Positions 33,359 through 41,813 of a stretch of 56,336 nucleotides of DNA are shown here, in pieces. This DNA comes from Anaerolineales bacterium. GTDB taxonomy: Bacteria > Chloroflexota > Anaerolineae > Anaerolineales > Villigracilaceae. The position numbers were made by a program, and so were the translations under genes. Each line of letters starts with the position of its first letter. Position 1 is the first letter of the stretch. The DNA is taken from positions 1-56,336 of the forward strand of contig JAFGSI010000057.1 of NCBI GenBank assembly GCA_016934715.1, given 5' to 3'. The notes below the pieces were generated by a model, which searched no databases, was not told the DNA's origin, and was given only the letters and a program-made list of their open reading frames with translations.

Positions 33359-33967
33359 TTAGTTTTTTTCGACAACCAGCAGGTTGTCAGCCGTAATGCC
33401 CACCACGCGGATGCCCTCTCCGGTGGAGATCTTCTTCTTGTTCGTGCTGACGGCATCCATAATATGCAGCGATCCCTGGACGGGCACCCGCACCTGTCCG
33501 GACCCGCCTTCCGGGATGGTCAGGTAGACCGAGCCGGTCTGCCCGATGGCGTTCTGGATGTCCAGTGTTCCCTCGGATTGCAGGCGTTTCATCTGCATGA
33601 ACAGCATGCCCAGGATCCAGACCGCCAGGATACCGGCTGCGCTCGCCCCGAGAAAGGTCAGCAGGACGTGCCATTCCAGCTGTACCAATGCCAGCCCGAC
33701 CAGGCCGAAGATGGTGAAGAAGGCGGTCAGGCCCTGCAGGGAAGCGAATTTGAAGCTGACGTCGGCTGCATCAGCGTGGTCGCCGGCGGCGTCGGCATGG
33801 GCGTCGTGGGGGATATCCATCGGAACGTCACCGGTGTCACCGATGTCGCTGATGTCGTGGTCACCCCCGATGCCGATCATGACCATGATGGTGCGGAGGA
33901 GGAAGAGCGTTCCGCCGCCGATCGCACAAACCCAGTAGAAGATTTCTATCCAAGTGAGTTCGCTCAT
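33359..33967 (-). CDS. NfeD-like (YuaF-type) membrane protein
   Basis: Predicted 202-residue partner of the adjacent flotillin. Three hydrophobic segments (about 5-33, 83-102 and 105-125) are separated by an Asp/His-rich loop (DISDIGDTGDVPMDIPHDAH). The C-terminal soluble part is an OB-fold: AIGQTGSVYLTIPEGGSGQV and IRVVGITADNLLVVEKN. The start at 33967 is set by the first membrane helix. It is first in the nfeD-flotillin pair. Confidence 0.88.
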   Translation of the reverse strand: MSELTWIEIFYWVCAIGGGTLFLLRTIMVMIGIGGDHDISDIGDTGDVPMDIPHDAHADAAGDHADAADVSFKFASLQGLTAFFTIFGLVGLALVQLEWHVLLTFLGASAAGILAVWILGMLFMQMKRLQSEGTLDIQNAIGQTGSVYLTIPEGGSGQVRVPVQGSLHIMDAVSTNKKKISTGEGIRVVGITADNLLVVEKN

Positions 33968-34504
33968 ATTTCCATCCCGTTTCAAAAGGATATACGAAGA
34001 AGATCTGTCGGGAGTTTCAGCCCCATGGATGAAGGCTGGACGAATTTTGCCTAATCCCCCGGGCGGGGAGTCATGATATCTCGTTTCCATTTTACCACTG
34101 GAAAGAAAAAGCCCGGGGGGTTCCCTGAGGCAATTTAGCGGCACTGCGATTCCGCCATCGGGAGTGGTTTCATTTGCCAGAAGAGGCTCCCCACCGACTT
34201 TCGCGGCCAGCGGTTCCGCGGCTTGTCCGTGGACGCATTTGCACGAAATGCGCGATAATCGAGAAGGAGTTGCCTTGCCGATTTTGCCTCTGTCCGCTTG
34301 CTCCGGGAGCATTTTTGTCGAGGAAAGATTTCGCAGAGTCTCCAGCTGCGGATTCCGGCGATCGTGCACAGTGATTCCGGAGCATTCCGCACAGTGAAGA
34401 GCGGGGAAACACTGGTTGGATTGATTGTACATCAGGTGTGCTATGGAACGGATTTTGCGCCGGCAACGCCTGCGTTGGGGTGCAACACAGGAGGAGATCC
34501 AACG
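33968..34504. other. Geneless stretch with nested inverted repeats
   Basis: No gene is supported. CCCCCGGGC (34056-34064) and GCCCGGGGG (34111-34119) enclose a second pair TTTCCA/TGGAAA (34084-34104). The stretch separates the nfeD operon from the FRG gene and should hold both promoters. Confidence 0.45.
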
Positions 34505-35347
34505 ATGGTATCAAAACCAGCTTCGGAGCCCAGAAGGAGACAGGCGGGCACTGGTCGCGCACGGCAGCCCCGTCACGTCTCCGTGGAAACAATTGATTCT
34601 TGGGACAGTTACCTGAGACTGGTTAACGGTGACTCGTATCGAAACTGGGCATTTCGCGGCCAGGCGGATGCAGCCTGGCAACTCTGGCCGAGTATCACCC
34701 GCGAATTGCAGAACCGCCAGGTGAAGTCACAATACTGGACAAATCAGGAGAGTCGAATCTTCCGCATCTTTCAACGCAAAGCTCTCCAGCTCCTCGAGAA
34801 AGTCCCTGACATTGCAGACACATTTCGCTGGATGGCATTGATGCAGCACCACGGTGCCCCGACACGGCTTCTCGACTTTACCTGGTCCCCCTATGTCGCT
34901 GCGTTTTTCGCGCTGGAGTCCAGTACCACTGACGCAGCGGTATGGGCCATCAACACACTGAGGCTGGGGACGTATTCCTTTACGTTAAGGTCGCATGAAG
35001 ATGATCCAATGGATCTGGAGAAAGCGTTGAAGCTCTACTATAGTTACAGTGCCAACGATGTCGCATTCGGCGAGCCCTTTTTTATGGATCAACGGCTGAT
35101 CGCCCAATCGGGAACATTCGCTTGTCCTTTCGATCTTACGCGACCGATAAACGAGATCTTGGGCCGGCGTCGGGATACTGTTGCCAAGTTTGTGCTTCGA
35201 GGGTCTGGCCTCAGAAAACAGGCGCTCAGCGAGCTCTACCGCATGAACATAACCCACGCGACCCTTTTTCCGGACCTCTACGGACTTGCTCGCTCTCTTC
35301 GATATGAGCTTGAGTCCCATTGGGAATATGATCCTACAGCCCAGTGA
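34505..35347 (+). CDS. FRG domain-containing protein
   Basis: Predicted 280-residue protein built around an FRG domain: NWAFRGQADAAWQLWPSITR (about residues 48-67) with the name-giving F-R-G, then MQHHGAPTRLLDFTWSPYVA and AAFFALE, the most conserved block. Biochemical function of the domain is not established to my knowledge; such genes are frequent in accessory and mobile regions. The N-terminal 35 residues are Arg-rich. AGGAGGAG before the ATG at 34505 sets the start. The gene is less GC-rich than neighbours and sits beside a decayed MNT gene, suggesting an acquired patch. Confidence 0.85.
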   Translation: MVSKPASEPRRRQAGTGRARQPRHVSVETIDSWDSYLRLVNGDSYRNWAFRGQADAAWQLWPSITRELQNRQVKSQYWTNQESRIFRIFQRKALQLLEKVPDIADTFRWMALMQHHGAPTRLLDFTWSPYVAAFFALESSTTDAAVWAINTLRLGTYSFTLRSHEDDPMDLEKALKLYYSYSANDVAFGEPFFMDQRLIAQSGTFACPFDLTRPINEILGRRRDTVAKFVLRGSGLRKQALSELYRMNITHATLFPDLYGLARSLRYELESHWEYDPTAQ

Positions 35348-35500
35348 GGCGCCCTGGCGGATTGTTTACGCGGCGAGTTGTTGAGGAACCTCTATTTCTG
35401 GCAAAGGTGGTTCTTCCAGGCCTGTGGCGGGAAGAACAGCATTGTAACCCTTCCATGGAGGACTGGAATAGGATGGCCCACAAGCCGATATTGATCGCCT

Positions 35501-35790
35501 TCAGGCGACATGGACGGCCTCACTCGATATCTTGGTCCGCATGGCCGGGCGCAGGGCATCCAGGATCGCCTATCCACACGCCGGCTGCCCCACTCTTCCA
35601 GGTACAACTTCAAACGGATGAACTCGAGCAACCCCACCGGACGATCAAACTCCACCAGGAGATCAATATCGCCGGCAGGGGTTGCATCGCCACGCGCCTG
35701 GATGCTGCACACGGCCGGCGTTTTTCCTCCGCTGCGAAAAGTACAGGAGAAAACGCGTCTCTCGCGTTGGAAATGGCAAGCACTTGTCCT
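35501..35790 (-). pseudogene. Decayed MNT-type nucleotidyltransferase (antitoxin-like)
   Basis: On the minus strand ARGDATPAGDIDLLVEFDRP and GLLEFIRLKLYLEE match minimal nucleotidyltransferases of MNT/HEPN systems. Two defects are visible: the ALFGS stretch that should precede ARGD is missing, removing the GS part of the active site (near 35695), and a one-base loss near 35569-35573 shifts the frame. The proper ending LDALRPAMRTKISSEAVHVA then appears in the next frame with a stop at 35501-35503. No intact HEPN partner is seen beside it. The rest of 35348-35860 contains only the tetR promoter. Confidence 0.65.
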
Positions 35791-35792
35791 TA

Positions 35793-35820
35793 TTGACTTT
35801 TCCAGAGAATCGAGTAGAAT
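35793..35820 (+). promoter_or_regulatory. Promoter of the tetR-ABC operon
   Basis: TTGACT (35793-35798) and TAGAAT (35815-35820) are 16 bases apart. Transcription would start near 35827, inside the palindrome at 35823-35838. Confidence 0.6.
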
Positions 35821-35822
35821 AA

Positions 35823-35838
35823 AAACGAACGTTCGTTT
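35823..35838. promoter_or_regulatory. TetR-type operator palindrome
   Basis: AAACGAACGTTCGTTT is a perfect 16-base palindrome at the predicted start of transcription, 22 bases before the tetR ATG. Position and form fit autorepression by the adjacent TetR-family protein, which would also control the exporter genes behind it. Confidence 0.75.
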
Positions 35839-35859
35839 ATATTCTATGGGAGCGATGCC

Positions 35860-36471
35860 ATGGATGAGATCCAACAATCCAAAGGAGAGCGCACTCGCCA
35901 GGCGATCATCGAGGCGGCCAACGGGTTGTTCCTCGAACAGGGCTACGCGGCCACATCGATGCGCCAGGTCGCCGACCGGGCCGGGCTGGCACTGGGGGGC
36001 ATTTACAACCACTTTACCAACAAGGAGGCCATTTTCCGTGAATTGATCCACGACCGGCATCCTTATCGCCAGATCCTGCCGATCATGCTCAGCACGCCGG
36101 CTGACAACGCAGAGACCTTTGTGCGCTCGGCGGCGCAGGCAATGGTGTCCGAACTTGGGAAACGGCCGGATTTCATCCGGTTGATGATGATCGAACTGGT
36201 CGAATTCAACGGCCGTAACATGCCCAAGATCATCGAGCACGTCCTGCCCGAGGTCATCCCGCTGATCCAGAAATTCAGCGACCAGAAGGGCCAGTTGCGC
36301 AAGCTGCCCCCTTTCGTCTTCTTCCGTGCCTTTATAGGCCTGTTCTTCTCTTACTACATTACGGAGATGATGATTGCCAGCACCCCGATCGCCCTGAACC
36401 AGAATAACGCCCTCGACCACTTCATCGACATCTTCCTGCATGGAATCCTGGCTGACCAGGATCGGAGTTGA
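35860..36471 (+). CDS. TetR/AcrR family transcriptional regulator
   Basis: Predicted 203-residue dimeric repressor. The N-terminal helix-turn-helix is RTRQAIIEAANGLFLEQGYA followed by TSMRQVADRAGLALGGIYNH and FTNKEAIF, a clean TetR_N domain; the ligand-binding C-terminal part is helical. A perfect palindrome overlaps its promoter. The permease gene starts 4 bases after its stop, so this is the first gene of the exporter operon and most likely its regulator, as CecR is for the ybh genes of E. coli. Confidence 0.92.
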   Translation: MDEIQQSKGERTRQAIIEAANGLFLEQGYAATSMRQVADRAGLALGGIYNHFTNKEAIFRELIHDRHPYRQILPIMLSTPADNAETFVRSAAQAMVSELGKRPDFIRLMMIELVEFNGRNMPKIIEHVLPEVIPLIQKFSDQKGQLRKLPPFVFFRAFIGLFFSYYITEMMIASTPIALNQNNALDHFIDIFLHGILADQDRS

Positions 36472-36475
36472 ACCC

Positions 36476-37609
36476 ATGTCCAATTCCCGCTTGTTCTCTA
36501 TCATACGCAAAGAATTCATCCAGATCACGCGTGACCGGCGGACGCTGGCGATCATCTTGCTCATCCCGATCATGCAGTTATTCCTGCTGGGCTACTCGGC
36601 GACCACGGATGTGCGCAACATCCCGCTGGCAGTCTTCGACCAGTGCCGCTGTGCCGAGTCGCGCCAGCTGCTGGACGCCTACCGCGCAGCCGACTACTTT
36701 CACCTGGCTTACGTGGTCGGTTCGGAGGACGAGCTTCGTATCCTGATCGAGCACGGCGACGCCCGGGCCGGTTTGATCATCCCGCCCGACTACGCTGCCC
36801 GCCTGACCGAAGGCCGGGCCCAGGTGGCGTTCATCCTCGACGGCTCGGACGCAACTGCCGGGTCCACCGCGCTCGCGGCGGCGACTTTGATTGGACAGGC
36901 GCATGCCACCGAGTTGATGTTCGAACGCCTGGAGCGCCGTGGAGTGGAGGTCGACAATTTTCAGCCCCCACTCGAGGTCCGCACCCGGGTCTGGTACAAC
37001 CCGGATCTGGTCAGTTCGCACTTCATGATCCCGGGCGTGATCGGCATGATCCTGTTTGCCATCACCTCGATCCTGACCGCCACCGCCATTGTGCGCGAGC
37101 GCGAGCGCGGCACCATCGAGCAGTTGATCGTCACTCCCATCCGTCCGTGGGAGCTGGTGGTCGGCAAGGTTCTGCCTTACGTGATCCTGGCCTTCATCGA
37201 CACGCTCGAGGTCCTGGCCATTGGCCACTGGTGGTTCGGTGTCCCGGTGCGCGGCTCGCTGAGCCTGATCCTGGCCTGCTCGGGGCTGCTGCTGCTATCG
37301 GGGCTCGGGATTGGCCTGTTCGCCTCGACGATCGCCAATACCCAGCAGGAGGCCATGCTGTCGGTCTGGATGACGCTCCTGCCGTCCATCTTCCTGTCGG
37401 GTTTCTTCTTTCCCCTGGAGGCCATGCCCAAGGTGTTGCAGTGGATTTCCTACATCATCCCATTGCGCTACTACCTGGTCATCATTCGGGCTTTGTTGAT
37501 CAAGGGAGTCGGGGCGGGGGCCGTCTGGACCGAGATCCTGGCCCTGACCCTGTTCGGGATCGCCATCCTGGGGGCGGCTTCGGCCCGCTTCCGCAAACGT
37601 TTGGATTAA
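36476..37609 (+). CDS. ABC transporter permease (ABC-2 type)
   Basis: Predicted 377-residue membrane subunit of an exporter. One N-terminal membrane helix (LAIILLIPIMQLFLLGYSAT) is followed by a large extracytoplasmic domain (about 55-175) and five C-terminal helices; TAIVRERERGTIEQLIVTPI is the family signature of YhiP/YbhS-type permeases. The ATG at 36476 follows GGAG, and the tetR stop is 4 bases upstream. It is the only permease seen in this operon, so it should form a homodimer unless a second one lies elsewhere. Confidence 0.92.
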   Translation: MSNSRLFSIIRKEFIQITRDRRTLAIILLIPIMQLFLLGYSATTDVRNIPLAVFDQCRCAESRQLLDAYRAADYFHLAYVVGSEDELRILIEHGDARAGLIIPPDYAARLTEGRAQVAFILDGSDATAGSTALAAATLIGQAHATELMFERLERRGVEVDNFQPPLEVRTRVWYNPDLVSSHFMIPGVIGMILFAITSILTATAIVRERERGTIEQLIVTPIRPWELVVGKVLPYVILAFIDTLEVLAIGHWWFGVPVRGSLSLILACSGLLLLSGLGIGLFASTIANTQQEAMLSVWMTLLPSIFLSGFFFPLEAMPKVLQWISYIIPLRYYLVIIRALLIKGVGAGAVWTEILALTLFGIAILGAASARFRKRLD

Positions 37610-37645
37610 AGATCAACACTTGAGTTGTTCGTTTAGGAGATGACC

Positions 37646-38995
37646 ATGAACCACAAACGCCCTCCCATCCCTGTGATCGTGATCCTCGTGCTCGTTCTTC
37701 TGACGACTGGTTACTTCGGTATCCGGGCCTTGCTTGCCAACGGCGATAACCCGCTGGCCGCCTCCGGGACGATCGAGACGGTTTCGGTCAGCCTGGCGCC
37801 TGAGATCGGCGGCCGGGTGGTTGAAGTGTATGTCAGCGAAGGCGAGGCTGTCCAAACCGGGGCCCCGCTCTTTCGCCTGGATGACACCCTGCTGCTGGCC
37901 CAGCGTGATCTGGCCGCTGCCAGCCTTGAAACGACAGCGGCTGCAGCGGCGACCGCCGCTGCAGCTGTCGAGAGCGCCCGGGCGCAATATGATCTGGCTG
38001 TCGCCGCTGCCCGGGCCGAGGCGGCGGCCAACCGGAGTGCCAATTTGAGCGCCCTGAATCCGACCGGGGCTGTCCTCCCGGGCTGGTATTTGGCCGATGA
38101 TGAAAGGATCGCTGCCGCCCGGTCAACTGTCGAGAGCGCCCTGGTCGTTCGTGATGCATATCGGGGAAGCCTGGAGCATTTGCTTACCGACCCGGCCAAC
38201 GCCGACTTCGTCGCTGCCGAAGAACGCCTGGTGACAGCCCAGGGCGCCTTCCTGACCGCTCGCAGCACGCTCACGCTGGCGACGCTATCCTATGGAGATG
38301 TCGTCTTGCGTGATGCCGCCCAGGAGGCTTACGATGCCGCCCGGGATGAACTGGATGAGGCCCAGACCGCCTATGACCAGCTGGCGGATACCGAATCCGG
38401 GCAGGCCATCCTGACCGCCCGGGCCGAACTGGCGGTGGCGGAGGAGCGCTACCAGTCGGCCCAGGATTTCACCCTGGGGTTGCAGACCGGTCTGTACTCG
38501 CCGCGCGTGGCGGCCGCACAGGCGGTCCTGCGCCAGGCGGAGGCGGCCGCACAGCAGGCCCTTCTGGCTGTGACCCAGGCCGAGGCCAACCTGGCCCTGG
38601 TCGATGTCCAGATCGCCAGGCTGATCGTCACTGCCCCGGTCGATGGCGTGATTCTGATCCGCACGATCGAACCGGGCGAGTTCGTCACCCCCGGCGGTGT
38701 GGCCATGACCCTCGGCCGGCTCGACGACCTGACCATCACTGTCTTCGTCCCCGAGGACCGCTACGGCGAACTATCGCTTGGCCAGTCCGCCAGCGTGACG
38801 GTCGATTCCTTCCCCGGCCGGACCTTCGCGGCGACGGTGGTTCACATTGCCGGCCAGGCTGAGTTCACTCCCCGCAACGTCCAGACCGCTGAAGGGCGCA
38901 CCAGCACTGTCTACGCGATCCGGCTGCAGGTCGATGATCCGGATGGGGTGCTCAAACCCGGCATGCCCGCAGATGTTGTTTTCAACGGAGAGTGA
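37646..38995 (+). CDS. HlyD-family membrane-fusion (adaptor) protein
   Basis: Predicted 449-residue adaptor with one N-terminal membrane anchor (VIVILVLVLLTTGYFGIRAL). Lipoyl half-motifs (GRVVEVYVSEGEAVQTGAPL and TAPVDGVILIRTIEPGEFV) enclose a long Ala-rich coiled coil (about 90-310), followed by a beta-barrel region (VFVPEDRYGELSLGQSASV). It is of the YbhG/EmrA kind. AGGAG at 37634-37638 fits the ATG at 37646 better than the ATG two codons upstream. It should link the ABC permease to the cell envelope. Confidence 0.92.
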   Translation: MNHKRPPIPVIVILVLVLLTTGYFGIRALLANGDNPLAASGTIETVSVSLAPEIGGRVVEVYVSEGEAVQTGAPLFRLDDTLLLAQRDLAAASLETTAAAAATAAAAVESARAQYDLAVAAARAEAAANRSANLSALNPTGAVLPGWYLADDERIAAARSTVESALVVRDAYRGSLEHLLTDPANADFVAAEERLVTAQGAFLTARSTLTLATLSYGDVVLRDAAQEAYDAARDELDEAQTAYDQLADTESGQAILTARAELAVAEERYQSAQDFTLGLQTGLYSPRVAAAQAVLRQAEAAAQQALLAVTQAEANLALVDVQIARLIVTAPVDGVILIRTIEPGEFVTPGGVAMTLGRLDDLTITVFVPEDRYGELSLGQSASVTVDSFPGRTFAATVVHIAGQAEFTPRNVQTAEGRTSTVYAIRLQVDDPDGVLKPGMPADVVFNGE

Positions 38996-38996
38996 G

Positions 38997-39470
38997 ATGG
39001 ATTTCGCCATCCGTCTGGCGCGATCCGGGGACGCCCCGGCCCTGGCAGACCTGATCCGTGAACTGGGTATGTTTGCGTACCTGGCCGCCGAACCCGCACA
39101 GGCGACCGGAGTGCGCGTAGCCGAGCACCTGTCCATGTGCCTGGCCGACGACAGCCATCTGGTCTGCGTGGCCGAGGATGGCGATGGCGTGATCGCCGGC
39201 TATGTGGCGGTTCACTGGCTGCCCTACCTGATCCTGGCCGGGCCGGAGGGTTACGTCTCAGAGTTGTTCGTTCGGGAGCTGGCGCGCGGCCAGGGCCTGG
39301 GTGCCAGGCTGCTGGAGGCCGTGGAAGTGGAGGCTCGGCGGCGTGGGTGTACCCGCCTGATGCTGCTCAACATGCGCCCGCGCGAATCGTACCGGCGCGG
39401 CTTCTATGCCAAGCGCGGCTGGCAGGAACGGCCGGAGGCGGCCAATTTTCTCCGCGATCTGGAGGGGTGA
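38997..39470 (+). CDS. GNAT family N-acetyltransferase
   Basis: Predicted 157-residue acetyltransferase. IRLARSGDAPALADLIREL is the N-terminal GNAT motif [21 protein letters not shown] holds the acetyl-CoA loop (RGQGLG), and FYAKRGWQERPEA is motif B. The ATG follows the HlyD stop (38993-38995) by a single base, so it is co-translated with the exporter genes. The substrate is unknown. Confidence 0.88.
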   Translation: MDFAIRLARSGDAPALADLIRELGMFAYLAAEPAQATGVRVAEHLSMCLADDSHLVCVAEDGDGVIAGYVAVHWLPYLILAGPEGYVSELFVRELARGQGLGARLLEAVEVEARRRGCTRLMLLNMRPRESYRRGFYAKRGWQERPEAANFLRDLEG

Positions 39471-39474
39471 GACC

Positions 39475-39879
39475 TTGAAGAGGTGGATTCCGTGGCTCCA
39501 TCTGGCAATCGGCCTCATGCCGGCCGCCCACCGCATCGAGAAGCAGCAGAGCGGGTGTACCGGATTCTATTCTCCCACCGCCGCCGTCCTGCCCGAGCGG
39601 ACGGGCTTCATCCCGGTCTACATCCTGGGCGCCGATGGATTGGCGGCCGCCAAGAAGGCCTTCGTCACCCACCTGCTCTTCTTCGCCCCCGCCGTATCCC
39701 TGCGCCGGTGCTGGGCCTTGAAGGTCGGGCTGGTCGAGAGGCGGGCCTCGAACGGACCAACGGCATGTACCCTCTCTCCTTGGCGGCCATTCCCGGGCGG
39801 CACCGCCTCCCTCGGTCTGCTGGCCTCGTCCGTGTTTAACCTGACAGGCATGCTCCTTCGAAAGGAGGCCTCAACATGA
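39475..39879 (+). pseudogene. Probable decayed small membrane-protein gene
   Basis: This 405-base interval fills the operon gap. The coding signal jumps between two frames: RWIPWLHLAIG in one, ERVYRILFSHRRR in the other, then FIPVYILGADGLAAAKKAF and AFVTHLLFFAPAV in the first, ERTNGMYPLSLAAI in the second, and GGTASLGLLASSVFNLTGML in the first. Read piecewise it would be a membrane protein of about 130 residues. One continuous frame (TTG at 39475 to 39879) exists, but several stretches then have poor codon use. It overlaps the next ATG by ATGA. Several compensating indels, or sequencing errors, are the best explanation. No family is recognised. Confidence 0.4.
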
Positions 39880-40343
39880 TTCCGGATTCCTTCTGGTCAA
39901 AGATCAAGAATGTCCAGCGCATCCACCAGCGGCTGTATGACTCGGGCAAGGGCTGGATCGTCGGCTGGCTGATCCTGCTCCTGCGCCACACGGGCCGCCG
40001 GTCGGGCAAGCAGTATGCCACCCCGCTGCAGTATGAGCGGATCGACGGCCGATATTACGTCGGGGCGGGGCGTGGCCAGAAGGCGGACTGGTTCCTCAAC
40101 CTGCGGGCCGATCCGCAGGTCGAGGTCTCGGTCGGGCGGCGAACCTTCCCGGCCTGGGCCGAGACGGTCACTGACCCGGCCCGGGTGGCCGATTTCCTGG
40201 CCTACCGGCTGGAGCGCCATCCTTTCATGCTCGGTCTGATGATGAAGCTGCATCACCTGCCGATGCGCCCCAGCCGCGCGCAACTGCTCGAACTGGCGGA
40301 TACGACCGCCATGGCCATCCTGCACCCTCGGGAGGAGAATTGA
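39876..40343 (+). CDS. Deazaflavin (F420)-type nitroreductase family protein
   Basis: Predicted 155-residue protein of the split-barrel DUF385/Ddn family. LLLRHTGRRSGKQYATPLQY is the hallmark, with the positive residues that hold the cofactor's poly-glutamate/phosphate, and GRGQKADWFLNLRADPQVEV is the second conserved block. Relatives use F420 (some FMN or haem) to reduce quinones, nitro compounds or enones. GGAGG before the ATG sets the start. It overlaps the next gene by one base (stop TGA 40341-40343, ATG 40343). Confidence 0.87.
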   Translation: MIPDSFWSKIKNVQRIHQRLYDSGKGWIVGWLILLLRHTGRRSGKQYATPLQYERIDGRYYVGAGRGQKADWFLNLRADPQVEVSVGRRTFPAWAETVTDPARVADFLAYRLERHPFMLGLMMKLHHLPMRPSRAQLLELADTTAMAILHPREEN

Positions 40344-40849
40344 TGAAACGCGATCAGGCGATCGAAATCGCCACCTATGTGATCGTACCGCTGGCCATGC
40401 TGGTGGTCTCGCCTCTGCTGGCGCGCTGGCTGGATTCGTTCTTTTTCTCGCCCGGTCCGCTGGTGACCGGATCACCGGGTCTGCTGGTTTTTGGCATCCT
40501 GGTTTTTCTGCTCGGCCTCGGATTGGCGATCTGGGCGATCTTTCTGTTCAAAACGGCCGGCGAGGGCACCCCTCACCCGAAGCTCCCGCCGAAGAAACTG
40601 GTCACCCGGGGTCCCTATGCGGTGACGCGCAACCCGATGGCCCTGGGCGGTTTCTACATCCTGCTCGGGCAGGCGGCGTTGTATGCGTCATTGGCGCTGC
40701 TGCTGATCGCCCTCCTGTTTGTGCTCATTCTGTACCTGAATGCGAAGTATGTCGAGGAGCCGCAGTTGAAGCGCCGTTTTGGCAAGGCCTATCGGGAATA
40801 CTTGCGCCGGGTGCCGCGTTTCTTCCCCAATCCCTTCCGACGCGCGTGA
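40343..40849 (+). CDS. Isoprenylcysteine carboxyl methyltransferase-like membrane protein
   Basis: Predicted 168-residue protein with four to five membrane helices. The C-terminal signature VTRGPYAVTRNPMALGG, then EEPQLKRRFGKAYREYLRRV, matches the ICMT/PEMT methyltransferase family, which methylates lipids or small substrates with S-adenosylmethionine. GGAGGAG overlaps the end of the previous gene. The bacterial substrate cannot be predicted. Confidence 0.87.
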   Translation: MKRDQAIEIATYVIVPLAMLVVSPLLARWLDSFFFSPGPLVTGSPGLLVFGILVFLLGLGLAIWAIFLFKTAGEGTPHPKLPPKKLVTRGPYAVTRNPMALGGFYILLGQAALYASLALLLIALLFVLILYLNAKYVEEPQLKRRFGKAYREYLRRVPRFFPNPFRRA

Positions 40850-40862
40850 GGACAGGGCGGAC

Positions 40863-41813
40863 ATGACTCTGATCCTGGCATCTGATTTGCACAAATCCTT
40901 TGGCGCCACGAACGCTGTGAATGGCGTCTCATTGGATATCGCCGCGGGCGAGATCTATGGCCTGGTCGGCTCGGACGGGGCTGGCAAGACCACCACCCTG
41001 CGCCTGCTGGTTGGAGCGTTCCAACCGGACCGCGGCGAGATCGCCATCGGCGGTTGCGACATTGCCCGCCAGACCGAGCAGGCCCGGGCCCAGGTCGGCT
41101 ACCTGTCGCAGCGTTTTTCGCTCTACGAGGATCTGACCGTGTTGGAGAACATTCGTTTCTTTGCCGAAGTGCGCGGTCTGACCCGTGACGAGTGGCTGCC
41201 GCGCTGCATGGAGATCCTCGCCTTCGTCGGTCTGGCGGACTTCAAGGACCGCCGCGCCGGGCAGCTTTCCGGCGGCATGAAGCAAAAGCTCGGCCTGGCC
41301 TCGGCCCTGGTCACCCGGCCGAGGGTCCTGCTGCTTGATGAGCCGACCACCGGGGTCGATCCGGTCACCCGCCAGGATTTCTGGCAGCTGCTGATCCGCC
41401 TGGTGGCTTTTCCTCTGGCCCAGGCGGGAGACGGGGCAGATGTGGCGGTCATCATCACCACGCCCTATATGGACGAGGCCTCCCGCTGCCACCGTCTGGG
41501 CTTCATGCGCGCCGGGCAGATCATTGCCAGCGGGACACCTTCGGACTTGCGTGCCCGACTGCAGGGGCGGATCATGGAACTGCGCGGCGCGCCGCTGGAC
41601 CTGCTGCGACGGGTCGCCGCCCAATTGCCGGAGGTGGAAAATGTGCGCCTGTTCGGCGACAGACTGCATCTGCGTCTGGCTCCTGGTCGGTCGCAGGCCG
41701 CGACCGCTGCCCTGGAGCAGGCGGTCCTCGCTGCAGGCGGCTCGCTGTCCGAGGCGCGTCCCGTTTCCCCGACCCTGGAAGACGTCTTCATCGAACTGTC
41801 GGAGCAGGCATGA
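40863..41813 (+). CDS. ABC exporter ATP-binding protein (first)
   Basis: Predicted 316-residue nucleotide-binding subunit. Walker A is GSDGAGKTTT, the Q-loop is in GYLSQRFSLYEDLT, the signature is LSGGMKQKLGLA and Walker B is VLLLDEPTTGVDP; TPYMDEA stands in the H-loop place, with Thr-Pro where His is expected (TTHYMDEA in the second ATPase). A C-terminal extension (about 230-316) is of the drug-exporter type. It starts 13 bases after the methyltransferase gene and overlaps the next gene by ATGA. The lost switch histidine suggests an asymmetric heterodimer with the second ATPase. Confidence 0.92.
   Translation: MTLILASDLHKSFGATNAVNGVSLDIAAGEIYGLVGSDGAGKTTTLRLLVGAFQPDRGEIAIGGCDIARQTEQARAQVGYLSQRFSLYEDLTVLENIRFFAEVRGLTRDEWLPRCMEILAFVGLADFKDRRAGQLSGGMKQKLGLASALVTRPRVLLLDEPTTGVDPVTRQDFWQLLIRLVAFPLAQAGDGADVAVIITTPYMDEASRCHRLGFMRAGQIIASGTPSDLRARLQGRIMELRGAPLDLLRRVAAQLPEVENVRLFGDRLHLRLAPGRSQAATAALEQAVLAAGGSLSEARPVSPTLEDVFIELSEQA

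Noticed and set aside
35392-36573. Minus-strand frame covering tetR
   Set aside because: The part over tetR is a shadow; only the end over 35501-35790 has real homology (MNT), reported as a pseudogene.
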